From positions 248,001 through 312,000 of the forward strand of contig NZ_JAFBFC010000003.1 in NCBI RefSeq assembly GCF_016909075.1: 64,000 nucleotides of DNA. Direction: 5' to 3'. The DNA is from Priestia iocasae (GTDB taxonomy: Bacteria > Bacillota > Bacilli > Bacillales > Bacillaceae_H). The notes beneath the pieces were generated by a model. That model saw nothing but the letters and a program-made list of their open reading frames with translations, was not told the origin of the DNA and ran no database searches. Below, one piece after another: positions 34,440 through 43,455 of this stretch; position 1 is the first letter of the stretch, and every line of letters begins with the position of its first letter. Both the position numbers and the translations under genes were made by a program.

Positions 34440-36667
34440 TCACCTCGTTGTGTAAGATAGAAGATTTGTGATTGATAATCTCCGCCTCGTGCTGCTTTTG
34501 AACCATTGACACCGTTAAATTCTGTTGGAAGTTGAATGCCTACTTGCATTAACTCATCTCCATAAAACGTGCCAGCTAATCCTTCAATTTCATACTCTAC
34601 TTGTTCATGTAGTCCGACTAGCGGAAGTGTTTGTTGTGTTTTATTTGCTGGAGTTGCGAGCACTTTGTACCAACCAACTAAAGCTTCTGATTGATCTTCA
34701 CTCACAACCATCCACGCTGTTTCATTGTGATGAAATGGACTTTGCAAACGATAAAAATGTCCATCTCGAACGAGCGAACGGTGCTTTTTATAAAACGTAA
34801 TTTGCTCCTTTACCGCAGCCTTTTCATCATCCGTCATATCAATTGGATTCAATTCATAGCCGAATGTGCCAAAATATGCGGTATTTGCTCTCGTTTCAAG
34901 CGGTGTAACACGCAATGTTTGATGATTCGGAACCGCTGATATGTGCGAACCAATACTATACAGCGGATACGCAAATGATGTACCATATTGAATTTTCAAG
35001 CGTTCCACTGAATCCGTATCATCACTTGTCCAAGCTTGTGGTGCATAATGTAACAAGGCTGGATCAAAGCGTCCTCCTCCTGCTGCGCATGACTCAAATA
35101 ACACATGTGGGTAGTTTGTTGTTAGGCGGTCATACAACTTGTATACTCCTAGGATATAGCGATGGAAAAACTCGCCTTGCTGATCCGTTTCCAATCCAAG
35201 TGAATAGGCCTCTGTAATGTTACGGTTCATATCCCATTTGATATATGACAGCCCTGTTTTCTCGATAATACCTGCGATTTTTTCATACAAGTAGTTAATG
35301 ACCTCATCTCGTGAATAGTCTAACACAAGCTGATTACGACCGAGAGTTTGTGGGGCACCTGGCGTATGAATGGCCCATTCTGGATGCTCTTTATACAACT
35401 CACTCACAGGATTCACCATTTCAGGCTCAAACCATAATCCAAATTTTAAGCCGAGATCATGAATTCTCTTTGACACACCTTCTAAACCGTTTGGTAATTT
35501 CGTACGATCTTCCCACCAATCGCCCAATGACGTTGTGTCATTATCACGTTTACCAAACCAGCCATCATCAAGAACGAACAGTTCCACCCCTAACTCTTTT
35601 GCTTCCATTGCAATATCAACTAGCTTTTCTTCATTGAAATCAAAATAAGTCGCTTCCCAATTATTGATTAATACAGGACGCTCTTCCTTTTTCCACTGCT
35701 CTGGAATAAGCTGCTCACGATACACGTTATGAAAGGCTTGACTCATGCCATTTAATCCTGTGTTAGAGTAAGCCATCACCACTTCTGGAGCTTGGAACTC
35801 TTCACCTGCTTTTAACTTCCACTCAAATCGGAATGGATGAATCCCCATTGTAAGACGAGCTACATCGTAATGGTCCACTTCGACTTGTGCTAAAAAGTTA
35901 CTGCTGTAAACAAAGTTAAACCCATACGCCTCACCCGTGTGCTCGGTTGTTTGAGGACGACGAAGTGCTAAAAATGGATTGTGCTGATGAGAGCTTGCTC
36001 CTTTCATACTTGAAACGGACTGAATTCCCATTTGAAGCGGACGCTCTAACACATGGCGCTCTCTTGACCATGCACCTGATAATTGAATCATTGTAAAGTC
36101 TTTATCAGCAAAGTCTACAGATGCACTCATCATTCGTTCAATGTATAAGGCTTCTGAGCCACCATTACTAATTGAAGCACTTCTTGTCATAATCGGATGA
36201 TGCTTAAAAATTGTATAGTGAAGCTGTAATTCCGCTTGCATACGTGTATCTTTTAAGATAATGGTTAATGTTTCCGCTTCATCATCGGATGCATACGTTG
36301 CTGGAAGACCCGCTAACGCAGGCTTTCCTTTCGTGACCGAATATGAATCGTATTGAAAATTGGAAATGTGGCTACCATCTTGACTACGAAGACTCATGGC
36401 AGGTTCACGAAAATCAGATGTACCATAGCTTGGGTATTCTTGACGAGCCGTTTCTAAGCTAAACGCTGGGTCGTCTGCATATAAGTGGCAGCTTGCAGCC
36501 GTTGGCACGTCATAACGCTGCAAATGTGAAAAATCAGCGCGATGACGAAGAGCTTTTCCATAATAAAGATGACCTAGCTGTTGATTCTTCATAATGTGAA
36601 AGATATAGCTCACTTGACCATTTGTTAAATGAAATTGTTTCGTTTCTTCATTAATGTGAATAAGCAT
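34436..36667 (-). CDS. GH36 alpha-galactosidase
   Basis: 743 residues, no signal peptide; N-terminal beta-sandwich (about 1-330), central TIM barrel with nucleophile D479 in IKWDMNR and acid/base D549 in WTSDDTDS, plus SCAAGGGRFDP for substrate binding. This matches AgaA/AgaN (raffinose- and melibiose-type) alpha-galactosidases, whose residues are numbered almost identically. It releases galactose from alpha-1,6-linked oligosaccharides. Between the GH35 and GH42 genes, with 12-base and overlapping junctions. Confidence 0.95.
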   Translation of the reverse strand: MLIHINEETKQFHLTNGQVSYIFHIMKNQQLGHLYYGKALRHRADFSHLQRYDVPTAASCHLYADDPAFSLETARQEYPSYGTSDFREPAMSLRSQDGSHISNFQYDSYSVTKGKPALAGLPATYASDDEAETLTIILKDTRMQAELQLHYTIFKHHPIMTRSASISNGGSEALYIERMMSASVDFADKDFTMIQLSGAWSRERHVLERPLQMGIQSVSSMKGASSHQHNPFLALRRPQTTEHTGEAYGFNFVYSSNFLAQVEVDHYDVARLTMGIHPFRFEWKLKAGEEFQAPEVVMAYSNTGLNGMSQAFHNVYREQLIPEQWKKEERPVLINNWEATYFDFNEEKLVDIAMEAKELGVELFVLDDGWFGKRDNDTTSLGDWWEDRTKLPNGLEGVSKRIHDLGLKFGLWFEPEMVNPVSELYKEHPEWAIHTPGAPQTLGRNQLVLDYSRDEVINYLYEKIAGIIEKTGLSYIKWDMNRNITEAYSLGLETDQQGEFFHRYILGVYKLYDRLTTNYPHVLFESCAAGGGRFDPALLHYAPQAWTSDDTDSVERLKIQYGTSFAYPLYSIGSHISAVPNHQTLRVTPLETRANTAYFGTFGYELNPIDMTDDEKAAVKEQITFYKKHRSLVRDGHFYRLQSPFHHNETAWMVVSEDQSEALVGWYKVLATPANKTQQTLPLVGLHEQVEYEIEGLAGTFYGDELMQVGIQLPTEFNGVNGSKAARGGDYQSQIFYLTQRGE

Positions 36668-36679
36668 TCTTTCTCTCCT

Positions 36680-38404
36680 CTATTTGCCTAATTTCGGTGT
36701 ATCCGTAAACGTAATGATGTTCGTTTCATTTCCTTCTAGTTCTAACACAATAACCTCATTAGTCCCTTTATTTAACAACGGACCAGGTACGTACAATGTT
36801 TCTTGAGGCCCAACCGACCAATAGCGCCCAAGATTAAAGCCGTTCACAAACACATTTCCTTTCGTCCATCCTTTTAGCTCAATAAATGTGTCTGCTAATT
36901 CATCGACTTCAAGCGTTCCTCTGTAAAATCTCGGATAACGCTCATCTGTTCCAACATGAAAGGTGGTTGGTAATGTATGTAGTTCAATGGGATACATGTC
37001 CCACTCAAACACATATTGATTGTTAATCCAAAGTGGACCGATGATTCCTTTCGCATCTTTTAAATGCTTTCCGTAATTAACGCGCCCCATATTCTCGACT
37101 AGAAGCTCAATGACGTTCTCTTCTTGATTTAATTGAAGTGACACCATCTTTTCTTGATCGTTGCGATAGATCGTTTGTTGATACATACCGTTTACATAAA
37201 TGAATGCACGGTCTCTAATCGGTGTAATGTCAAGCTCTACCGTTCCTTGAAACGCAACGGTCGTTTTATATAAAGTAAAGCCGAAATTCTGATTCAGTTG
37301 TTCCATCGCAAGTGGATATGCATGTGTTACTTTTTCACTAATCAAAGAAAGTGTATCAAACAAACTTACCTGTTCCTGTAATTCTACTGTTCCATATGCT
37401 TTCTTTGGAATCTTTGGAATATCCAGCTCAGGGAGCTCAACGTATCGACTCATGACTTCTTTTACTTTGTTGTATTTATCAGTCATGTCTCCTGACTCGG
37501 TTAACAACGCATCATAGTCATAGCTCGTGATGGTTGGTGAATACATCTCATAATGGTTCGCTCCATTATAAAAGCCAAAGTTCGTACCACCATGGAACAT
37601 ATAAAAGTTCACGGAAGCTCCCACTTTTAGCATGTCATCTAACACGCGCGCTGCATCTTCTCCGTCACGCGTATGATGCTCTCCACCCCAATGATCGAAC
37701 CAGCCAATCCAAAATTCAGCGCATAAACGAGGTGAATTCGGCTTAAATGCTTCAAGTGTTTGAAATGCTTCTCCAGACCTTGAGCCAAAGTTTAACGTTG
37801 TCAACACATCTGGTAGTGAACCACTTTTAATCATGTCTGGACCATCTGATGTAAACAACAAGACATCAATTCCTCGACTCACAAGTGCTTCCTTCATAAA
37901 GGACATATAATGTGCATCATTTCCATATCCACCGTATTCATTTTCAATTTGAACCGCAATGATAGGCCCACCATTTGTTGATAAATGCGGGACAATCTTT
38001 GGAATGAGAACATCATAATAATCTTCAATGTGCTTTAAATAAGATGGGTGTGAACAACGAAGCTCGATATCTTTTTCTTTTAACAACCATCCCGGTAGCC
38101 CACCGAATTCCCACTCTGCACAAATGTAAGGAGAAGGACGAACAATGACGTACATTCCTAGCTTTTCAGCTTTTTGGATGAAGGCTTCTAAATCTGCTAA
38201 TCCATCAAACTGAAATTCTCCCTTTTTCGGTTCATGCACATTCCACGGCACGTATGTCTCAACCGTGTTTAATCCACACGCCTTCATTTTTAATAATCGA
38301 TCCTCCCAATACTCAGGTACGATTCGAAAATAATGAAGCGCACCTGATAATAATTGAAAAGATTCATTGTTTAGTAAAAAGTGATTGTCACGTACTTGAA
38401 GCAT
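36680..38404 (-). CDS. GH35 beta-galactosidase
   Basis: 574 residues, cytoplasmic, the small bacterial GH35 form. Acid/base E156 in AVQIENEYGGYG and nucleophile E230 in RLCAEFWIGWFDHWG. The C-terminal half has two jelly-roll domains (RAFIYVNGMYQQTIY, GNVFVNGFNLGRYWSVGPQ). It cleaves terminal beta-1,3/1,4 galactose. First glycosidase after the permease genes, 10 bases from the second permease. A second beta-galactosidase of a different family in one operon points to substrates with more than one linkage type. Confidence 0.95.
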   Translation of the reverse strand: MLQVRDNHFLLNNESFQLLSGALHYFRIVPEYWEDRLLKMKACGLNTVETYVPWNVHEPKKGEFQFDGLADLEAFIQKAEKLGMYVIVRPSPYICAEWEFGGLPGWLLKEKDIELRCSHPSYLKHIEDYYDVLIPKIVPHLSTNGGPIIAVQIENEYGGYGNDAHYMSFMKEALVSRGIDVLLFTSDGPDMIKSGSLPDVLTTLNFGSRSGEAFQTLEAFKPNSPRLCAEFWIGWFDHWGGEHHTRDGEDAARVLDDMLKVGASVNFYMFHGGTNFGFYNGANHYEMYSPTITSYDYDALLTESGDMTDKYNKVKEVMSRYVELPELDIPKIPKKAYGTVELQEQVSLFDTLSLISEKVTHAYPLAMEQLNQNFGFTLYKTTVAFQGTVELDITPIRDRAFIYVNGMYQQTIYRNDQEKMVSLQLNQEENVIELLVENMGRVNYGKHLKDAKGIIGPLWINNQYVFEWDMYPIELHTLPTTFHVGTDERYPRFYRGTLEVDELADTFIELKGWTKGNVFVNGFNLGRYWSVGPQETLYVPGPLLNKGTNEVIVLELEGNETNIITFTDTPKLGK

Positions 38405-38414
38405 AAACTCCCTC

Positions 38415-39290
38415 CTATTTCAGTGCACTTCCTAGCATTCCTGAGATAAAGTGCTTTTGAAGCGCTAAAAACACGATAATAATTGGAATGGTTGCTAGCG
38501 TTACCCCAGTCATTACTTGTCCGTAGTCAATCATCGATAGACCCATTAAACTTGAAAGAGCAACTGGGAACGTGTACATATCACTTGACGTTGTTGCAAC
38601 AAGCGGCCACATAAAGTTATTCCACTGCGTCATAAATAAGAAAATCGATGTCGCTGCAATTGCCGGCTTCATTGATGGTAAAACGATTGTAAAGAAAATA
38701 CGGAATTCACCCGCTCCATCTAGACGAGCTGACTCTAATAGCTCTGTTGGAAACGCTAAAAAGTTTTGTCTCATTAAAAAGATGGCAAACGGATAGCAAA
38801 GCTGTGGCGCAATAAGCGCAAAGTACGTATTTAGTAAATCTAAATCAGACATTAATTGAAACAATGGAATGATTGTCGCTTGATACGGAATCATCATTGA
38901 TAATAAGAAAACGATAAAGATAGCATTTCTTCCTTTAAACTCAAACTTCGCAAGCGCATAAGCCGCTGTTGTACAAACCGCCAGTGCTGCTACGACGTAT
39001 AAGCCTGACACGACTAATGAGTTAAATAACACGCGCGCAATGCCAATTGAGTCATTTAAGTTTGTAAGATTTGTCATGAACTCGCCACCTGGAATAAGCG
39101 TAGGCGGGCTCGTAAACATTTTACTAGAATGGTTGGTCGCCCCTACTAGCATCCAGTAAAATGGAAAGATTGAAATGATTGTAAAAATCCCTAACAGCAC
39201 ATACATGCCGACTTTTCCAAGTAAACCTTTACGTTTACGTTTCGTTTGAACAACAACTTGTTTGGTTGTTACGTTTTGAACTGTATTCAT
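38415..39290 (-). CDS. Sugar ABC transporter permease (MalG/LacG type)
   Basis: 291 residues with six membrane helices and the EAA loop ELLESARLDGAGEFRIFFTIVLPSMKPAIAA (about 190-220). CUT1-family inner-membrane half that pairs with the preceding gene. It brings galactosides into the cell together with the binding protein. No ATPase gene is in the operon; in Bacillus the shared ATPase MsmX serves many CUT1 importers (family knowledge), so the same is inferred here. Confidence 0.92.
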   Translation of the reverse strand: MNTVQNVTTKQVVVQTKRKRKGLLGKVGMYVLLGIFTIISIFPFYWMLVGATNHSSKMFTSPPTLIPGGEFMTNLTNLNDSIGIARVLFNSLVVSGLYVVAALAVCTTAAYALAKFEFKGRNAIFIVFLLSMMIPYQATIIPLFQLMSDLDLLNTYFALIAPQLCYPFAIFLMRQNFLAFPTELLESARLDGAGEFRIFFTIVLPSMKPAIAATSIFLFMTQWNNFMWPLVATTSSDMYTFPVALSSLMGLSMIDYGQVMTGVTLATIPIIIVFLALQKHFISGMLGSALK

Positions 39291-39291
39291 C

Positions 39292-40143
39292 TTATTTATC
39301 CCCCGTCACTTTAAACTGAATGAAGGTTAAGATTGCGACTAGCACGACAACTGCATAGGCAATGGCAGATGCATACCCGAAGTCAAAATACTCAAATCCA
39401 CTTTGGTAGATATATAGCCCAAGAGACATCGTTGAATCGGCTGGTCCACCTTTTGTTAAGTTAAACGGCTCATCAAATAACTGAAGCGTTCCAATGGTAG
39501 AAAGAATCGCTGCGAATAAAATAACCGGCTTTAGTTGTGGAACGGTGATGGAGAAGAACTGTCTAATCTTTCCTGCCCCATCCAATGATGCAGCTTCATA
39601 CATATCTTCTGAAATATTTTGTAACGCCGCCAGGAAAATAACCATGTTATACCCTGTCCAACGCCATGTCATTGCAATAATAATCGATGCTTTTGCCCAA
39701 AATGGTGTTGATAACCACTGAATGGCCTCAATCCCAAAGAAACCTAGAAAACTATTAATAACCCCTTCTTCTTGAAGCATGATCGAAAATAAAATCGAAT
39801 ACGCAACCAGCGACGTCACAGCCGGTAAGAAAAATGATACACGGAAAAATCCTTTTAACTTCAATAACTGGCTGTTTAATGCACTTGCTAAGATTAATGC
39901 AAGTAAAATCATCAGTGGCACTTGAATAATAAAGATAATAAAGGTATTACCTAATGCCTTTAAGAAAATTTGATCGTTCACTAATCGTATGTAGTTGTCT
40001 AATCCGATAAAAACGTATTCCCCTTGTTCCATCGTTTTAAAGCTTAATAGAAGCGATGCGATGATTGGGTAAACGGTAAATAAGGCAAATAAAACAACTG
40101 CTGGTCCAACAAATACATAAGGAAAATATTTTGTTTTATTCAT
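39292..40143 (-). CDS. Sugar ABC transporter permease (MalF/LacF type)
   Basis: 283 residues, six helices, EAA loop DMYEAASLDGAGKIRQFFSITVPQLKPVILFA (about 185-215). First permease of the CUT1 pair; stop is 1 base from the start of the next permease gene. Preceded by an intercistronic hairpin that separates it from the binding-protein gene. Confidence 0.92.
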   Translation of the reverse strand: MNKTKYFPYVFVGPAVVLFALFTVYPIIASLLLSFKTMEQGEYVFIGLDNYIRLVNDQIFLKALGNTFIIFIIQVPLMILLALILASALNSQLLKLKGFFRVSFFLPAVTSLVAYSILFSIMLQEEGVINSFLGFFGIEAIQWLSTPFWAKASIIIAMTWRWTGYNMVIFLAALQNISEDMYEAASLDGAGKIRQFFSITVPQLKPVILFAAILSTIGTLQLFDEPFNLTKGGPADSTMSLGLYIYQSGFEYFDFGYASAIAYAVVVLVAILTFIQFKVTGDK

Positions 40144-40165
40144 ACTAACCTCCGCTTTAAAACAT

Positions 40166-40213
40166 AGGGGGCTGACTTATTAAACGCCATATGCGATTGT
40201 AAGCCATCCCCCT
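40166..40213 (-). repeat. Intercistronic hairpin between binding protein and permease genes
   Basis: 14-bp arms AGGGGGATGGCTTA / TAAGTCAGCCCCCT on the transcript with two mismatches and a 20-base loop. No T run follows on the minus strand. Position suits an mRNA-stabilising element that raises binding-protein over permease levels, as in malE-malF. Confidence 0.55.
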
Positions 40214-40224
40214 TTTTTGTTTTT

Positions 40225-41496
40225 TTACTTTATTCTGTTCTCTAAGCGACTTGTTGCTTCTTCTAATGCCTTTTCAATCGCTTTTCCATTTGTGATTTCA
40301 GATTGTGCTTTTATCGCTTCGTCTTTTGCTAATGAATAGTTTTCCGTATAGTTCACTGCTGGAATGTCAGCCATTTGATCAGCAAATACTTTCCATACCG
40401 CTTGATTACTGAAAAATTCATCGTTTGCCGTAAATAGCTCATTGTCATAGATCGTGTTCAATGATGGGAATAGACCACCCTTCATTGCTTCTAATTGCGT
40501 CTCATCAGAAGTAGAGAAAAACTCCATGAAATCATAGGCTAAGTCTGCTTTTTCACTCGATGATAGAATCATATAGTTACTACCACCTAAGTTTGATGCA
40601 CGATTCTCTCCTTCTTCAAATGCTGGTAGTGGAAACACTCCCCATTTCCCTTTTGTGTCAACGGCTTGTTGTGTAAGTGAGCCTGCTAACCAAGCTCCAG
40701 ATGGTGCAACTGCTACTTTTCCTTCAGCCATTGAACTAACCCATGCATCCCAACCAACTGTGTTACGCACGATTTCTGCATCTTTTAGCTTTTTGTTTAC
40801 GTCCATTGCTTGTTGTGATTCTTTTGATGTTAAGTCAATTTTTCCAGCTTCGTCAAAGTAGAAAGAGCCTTGCTGATTTAACATCATGCGATATAGACCG
40901 TCATCCCCATTTAAGTCTAATCCAATGAAGTCAACACCTACTTTTTCTTTAATGACTTTACCAGCTTCAACAAAGTCATCCCACGTTTGAATGTCTTCTG
41001 CTTTAATACCTGCTTGCTCAAAGTAATCCGTACGATAGAAGACACCTGTTGGACCACCATCAAATGGGAATCCGTACACGTTTCCATCTTTCGTTAAAAG
41101 TTCCTTTTTATATGTAGGAAACTTATCTGCGTGCTCATCAAAACCCTTTTCAGATACGTTTAAAAACGCTTTCGGGAACGCATTCATATAGCCTTGAACG
41201 CGATCATCTTCAACTAGTACAATGTCTGGTAATCCTTTTCCACCCGCTTGCAGGCCTGTTGTTAACTTTGAATACACATCTCCTGTACCTGTTTCAACGA
41301 CATTTAATTTAAAGCCTGGGTTTTCTTTCTCAAACTCTTCTGCTGCTTGTTCTAATACCGGAACGTTAATATTCCATGCCCAAGCTGTCAGTTCTTTTGG
41401 ATCTGCTGATGTTTTTTCAGAGGAACCTCCTCCACACGCTGTTAAACCTAAAGTCAGTGCAGCTGCTACGCTAAACGTACTAAATAGCTTTTTCAT
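40225..41496 (-). CDS. Galactoside-binding lipoprotein of ABC transporter
   Basis: 423 residues from the ATG at 41496; GAGGGGG lies 6 bases upstream. Lipoprotein signal with lipobox LGLTACG (cysteine near 21) and a glycine/serine linker (GGGSSEKTSADP). The rest is a CUT1 type-I binding protein (GFPFDGGPTGVFYRTDYFEQ, WDDFVEAGKVIKEKVG, SGAWLAGSLTQQ). First gene of the galactoside operon. Ligand inferred to be a galacto-oligosaccharide from the downstream enzymes. Confidence 0.92.
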   Translation of the reverse strand: MKKLFSTFSVAAALTLGLTACGGGSSEKTSADPKELTAWAWNINVPVLEQAAEEFEKENPGFKLNVVETGTGDVYSKLTTGLQAGGKGLPDIVLVEDDRVQGYMNAFPKAFLNVSEKGFDEHADKFPTYKKELLTKDGNVYGFPFDGGPTGVFYRTDYFEQAGIKAEDIQTWDDFVEAGKVIKEKVGVDFIGLDLNGDDGLYRMMLNQQGSFYFDEAGKIDLTSKESQQAMDVNKKLKDAEIVRNTVGWDAWVSSMAEGKVAVAPSGAWLAGSLTQQAVDTKGKWGVFPLPAFEEGENRASNLGGSNYMILSSSEKADLAYDFMEFFSTSDETQLEAMKGGLFPSLNTIYDNELFTANDEFFSNQAVWKVFADQMADIPAVNYTENYSLAKDEAIKAQSEITNGKAIEKALEEATSRLENRIK

Positions 41497-41567
41497 TTTC
41501 ATCCCCCTCATATCGTAACCGCTTTCAGTAACATCATAAAACATCTTAGTAAAAAGTTCAATAAAAA

Positions 41568-41589
41568 TTTAACTAAAATTTTAGTAAAA
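41568..41589 (-). promoter_or_regulatory. Palindromic operator candidate upstream of the galactoside operon
   Basis: ACTAAAATTTTAGT (41572-41585) is a perfect 14-base palindrome, extended by TTT/AAA after one mismatch. Related half-sites (TTAGTAAAA, TTTTACTTACTG, TTTTACTGG) recur within 70 bases. About 75 bases upstream of the binding-protein start. Likely LacI-family repressor site, not proven. No cre match was seen in this gap. Confidence 0.5.
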
Positions 41590-41736
41590 CTTTTCAATGA
41601 TGTTTTACTTACTGATTTTACTGGGTCAATCGTAATAAAACTACTGTCGCTTTTCACAATAAACAGTAAAACGAATTGTTTTCAACGAAGCAAAAGCTTT
41701 CTTCCATTAGGTCATTTAGCAGTTGGGTGATGACTC

Positions 41737-41769
41737 AAAAAAGCACCTACACTTTTCGTGTAGGTGCTT
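41737..41769 (-). terminator. Terminator of nhaC copy 2
   Basis: 12-bp perfect stem AAGCACCTACAC/GTGTAGGTGCTT with a 5-base loop, followed by TTTT on the minus strand, 9 bases after the nhaC stop. Confidence 0.93.
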
Positions 41770-41777
41770 ACTAACAT

Positions 41778-43244
41778 TTATGTTGCGATTTGTTCGTTTG
41801 ATTTACGAATGCGTTCTTTTCGTTCGTTTAACTGTTGCTTCGACATTTTTGTAATCCCAATCCCCATGGAAGCAATAACAATTGAAATGATCGGTACCAT
41901 GTAGTTTAAAATGGCATAAGGGCCATATTCAAATGGATGAACGCTTAAAGTTGAAAAAATGAACACGGCACATGTATTCCACGGAACGAATACACTCGTG
42001 ACGGTTCCACCATCCTCGAGAGCACGTGATAGGTTTTTAGGATGAAGACTTTTCTCCTCATATGCGCTTGCATACATTCGACCGGGCAGAACAACCGACA
42101 TGTATTGTTCTGCCGCTGCAATGTTAGTAAATATGGATGAAACAACAGTTGTCGGTACAAGCCTTCGTGATGTAGTTGCTAACTTTAGAATTTGACTCAC
42201 AATTGCATTCAACATCCCTGTATGCTCCATCACGCCACCGAACGTCATGGCAACAATCACCAGTGATACCGTGAACATCATGTCGTCAATTCCACCTCGG
42301 TTAAACAACTCATCGACCATGTCATTTCCTGTAGAAATTGAAAAACCATCTTGTAATGTGTTTACTGCACTCCCAAGTGAGCCACCTTGAACAAACACAT
42401 GACAAATCCACCCTAACAAAATTCCTATTCCAATTGCAGGTAGGGCAGGCACTCGGCGTGCAACCAACACAACTAACGTGAGCGGAACGAGAAGTAACCA
42501 CGGCGAAATAACAAAGTTCTCTTGTAACAATTCCATAATCGTTCCAATTTGACCTGTTTTCATTTCATTCTCAGCATAGCTTCTTCCCATTACACCATAT
42601 ACAATAAGAGCTATGAGAAGCGCAGGAATGGTTGTGATTAACATGTACTTAATATGTTCAAATAAATTCGCACCTGCAATTCCCGCTGCCAAGTTTGTTG
42701 TATCTGACAACGGGGACAGCTTGTCTCCGAAATACGCTCCTGAAATAATGGCTCCCGCTACAACAGGTGCTGGTATTCCCATACTCACTCCAATTCCCAT
42801 TCCTGCAACTCCGATTGTCCCCATCGTTGACCACGAGCTTCCGATTGCCAACGTAACTACCGCACAAATAATCGCTATTGAAACGAGAAAAAACTGCGGT
42901 GAAATAATCATTAATCCATAATAGACCATCGTCGCAACAATTCCGCCACCTAACCATGCTCCAATAATAATTCCCACCAAGATGATAATTAAGATAGCAG
43001 GTAATGCAAGACGGATCCCTTTATACGCTCCTTGTTCAATCCTCTTCCACTTATATCCTTTTCTCCACGCAATAAAAGCTGCAATCGCTGTTCCTACTAA
43101 AAGTGGGATGTGAGGACTTCCTTCAAAACGAATAATCGTTACAGCCATTGCAACTATCATCACAAGCAGCGGAATAACCGCAAGTCCAAATGATAGATCA
43201 ATTTGTTCCTGGTGTTCGTTCTTTGTTATGTCATTTTTCTTCAT
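41778..43244 (-). CDS. nhaC: Na+/H+ antiporter NhaC (copy 2)
   Basis: 488 residues from the ATG at 43244 with TTTTGAGGAGGTCAAC before it; a frame extending 28 residues upstream lacks a ribosome-binding site. Same helices and motifs as copy 1 (GSSWSTMGTIGVAGMGIGVS, GAYFGDKLSPLSDTTNLA, EHTGMLNAIV), differing mainly at the two termini. Sodium/proton antiport at the membrane. It stands between the cap-linked gamma-glutamyltransferase gene and the galactoside operon with terminators on both sides. Confidence 0.92.
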   Translation of the reverse strand: MKKNDITKNEHQEQIDLSFGLAVIPLLVMIVAMAVTIIRFEGSPHIPLLVGTAIAAFIAWRKGYKWKRIEQGAYKGIRLALPAILIIILVGIIIGAWLGGGIVATMVYYGLMIISPQFFLVSIAIICAVVTLAIGSSWSTMGTIGVAGMGIGVSMGIPAPVVAGAIISGAYFGDKLSPLSDTTNLAAGIAGANLFEHIKYMLITTIPALLIALIVYGVMGRSYAENEMKTGQIGTIMELLQENFVISPWLLLVPLTLVVLVARRVPALPAIGIGILLGWICHVFVQGGSLGSAVNTLQDGFSISTGNDMVDELFNRGGIDDMMFTVSLVIVAMTFGGVMEHTGMLNAIVSQILKLATTSRRLVPTTVVSSIFTNIAAAEQYMSVVLPGRMYASAYEEKSLHPKNLSRALEDGGTVTSVFVPWNTCAVFIFSTLSVHPFEYGPYAILNYMVPIISIVIASMGIGITKMSKQQLNERKERIRKSNEQIAT

Positions 43245-43315
43245 GTTGACCTCCTCAAAAAATTCAGCACATAGTGTGTTTACCCAATTTTCTAAAAAGT
43301 AAACCTCTATCAAAA

Positions 43316-43360
43316 AGACCGTTCTCAACAGGAGGAAGGAGTATCCTCTCGAGAACGGTC
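43316..43360 (-). terminator. Terminator of the distal gamma-glutamyltransferase gene
   Basis: 10-bp arms GACCGTTCTC/GAGAACGGTC with inner GGAGG/CCTCT pairing; on the minus strand the stem is followed by TTTTTGATAG. Confidence 0.85.
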
Positions 43361-43455
43361 ACACAATCTCTTATATCACGATAAAATGACCGTCTAGATT
43401 AACAAGTCATCTTATTTCAAAACCGGTTATTCATCACTTGTTATACAAGTTCTCC

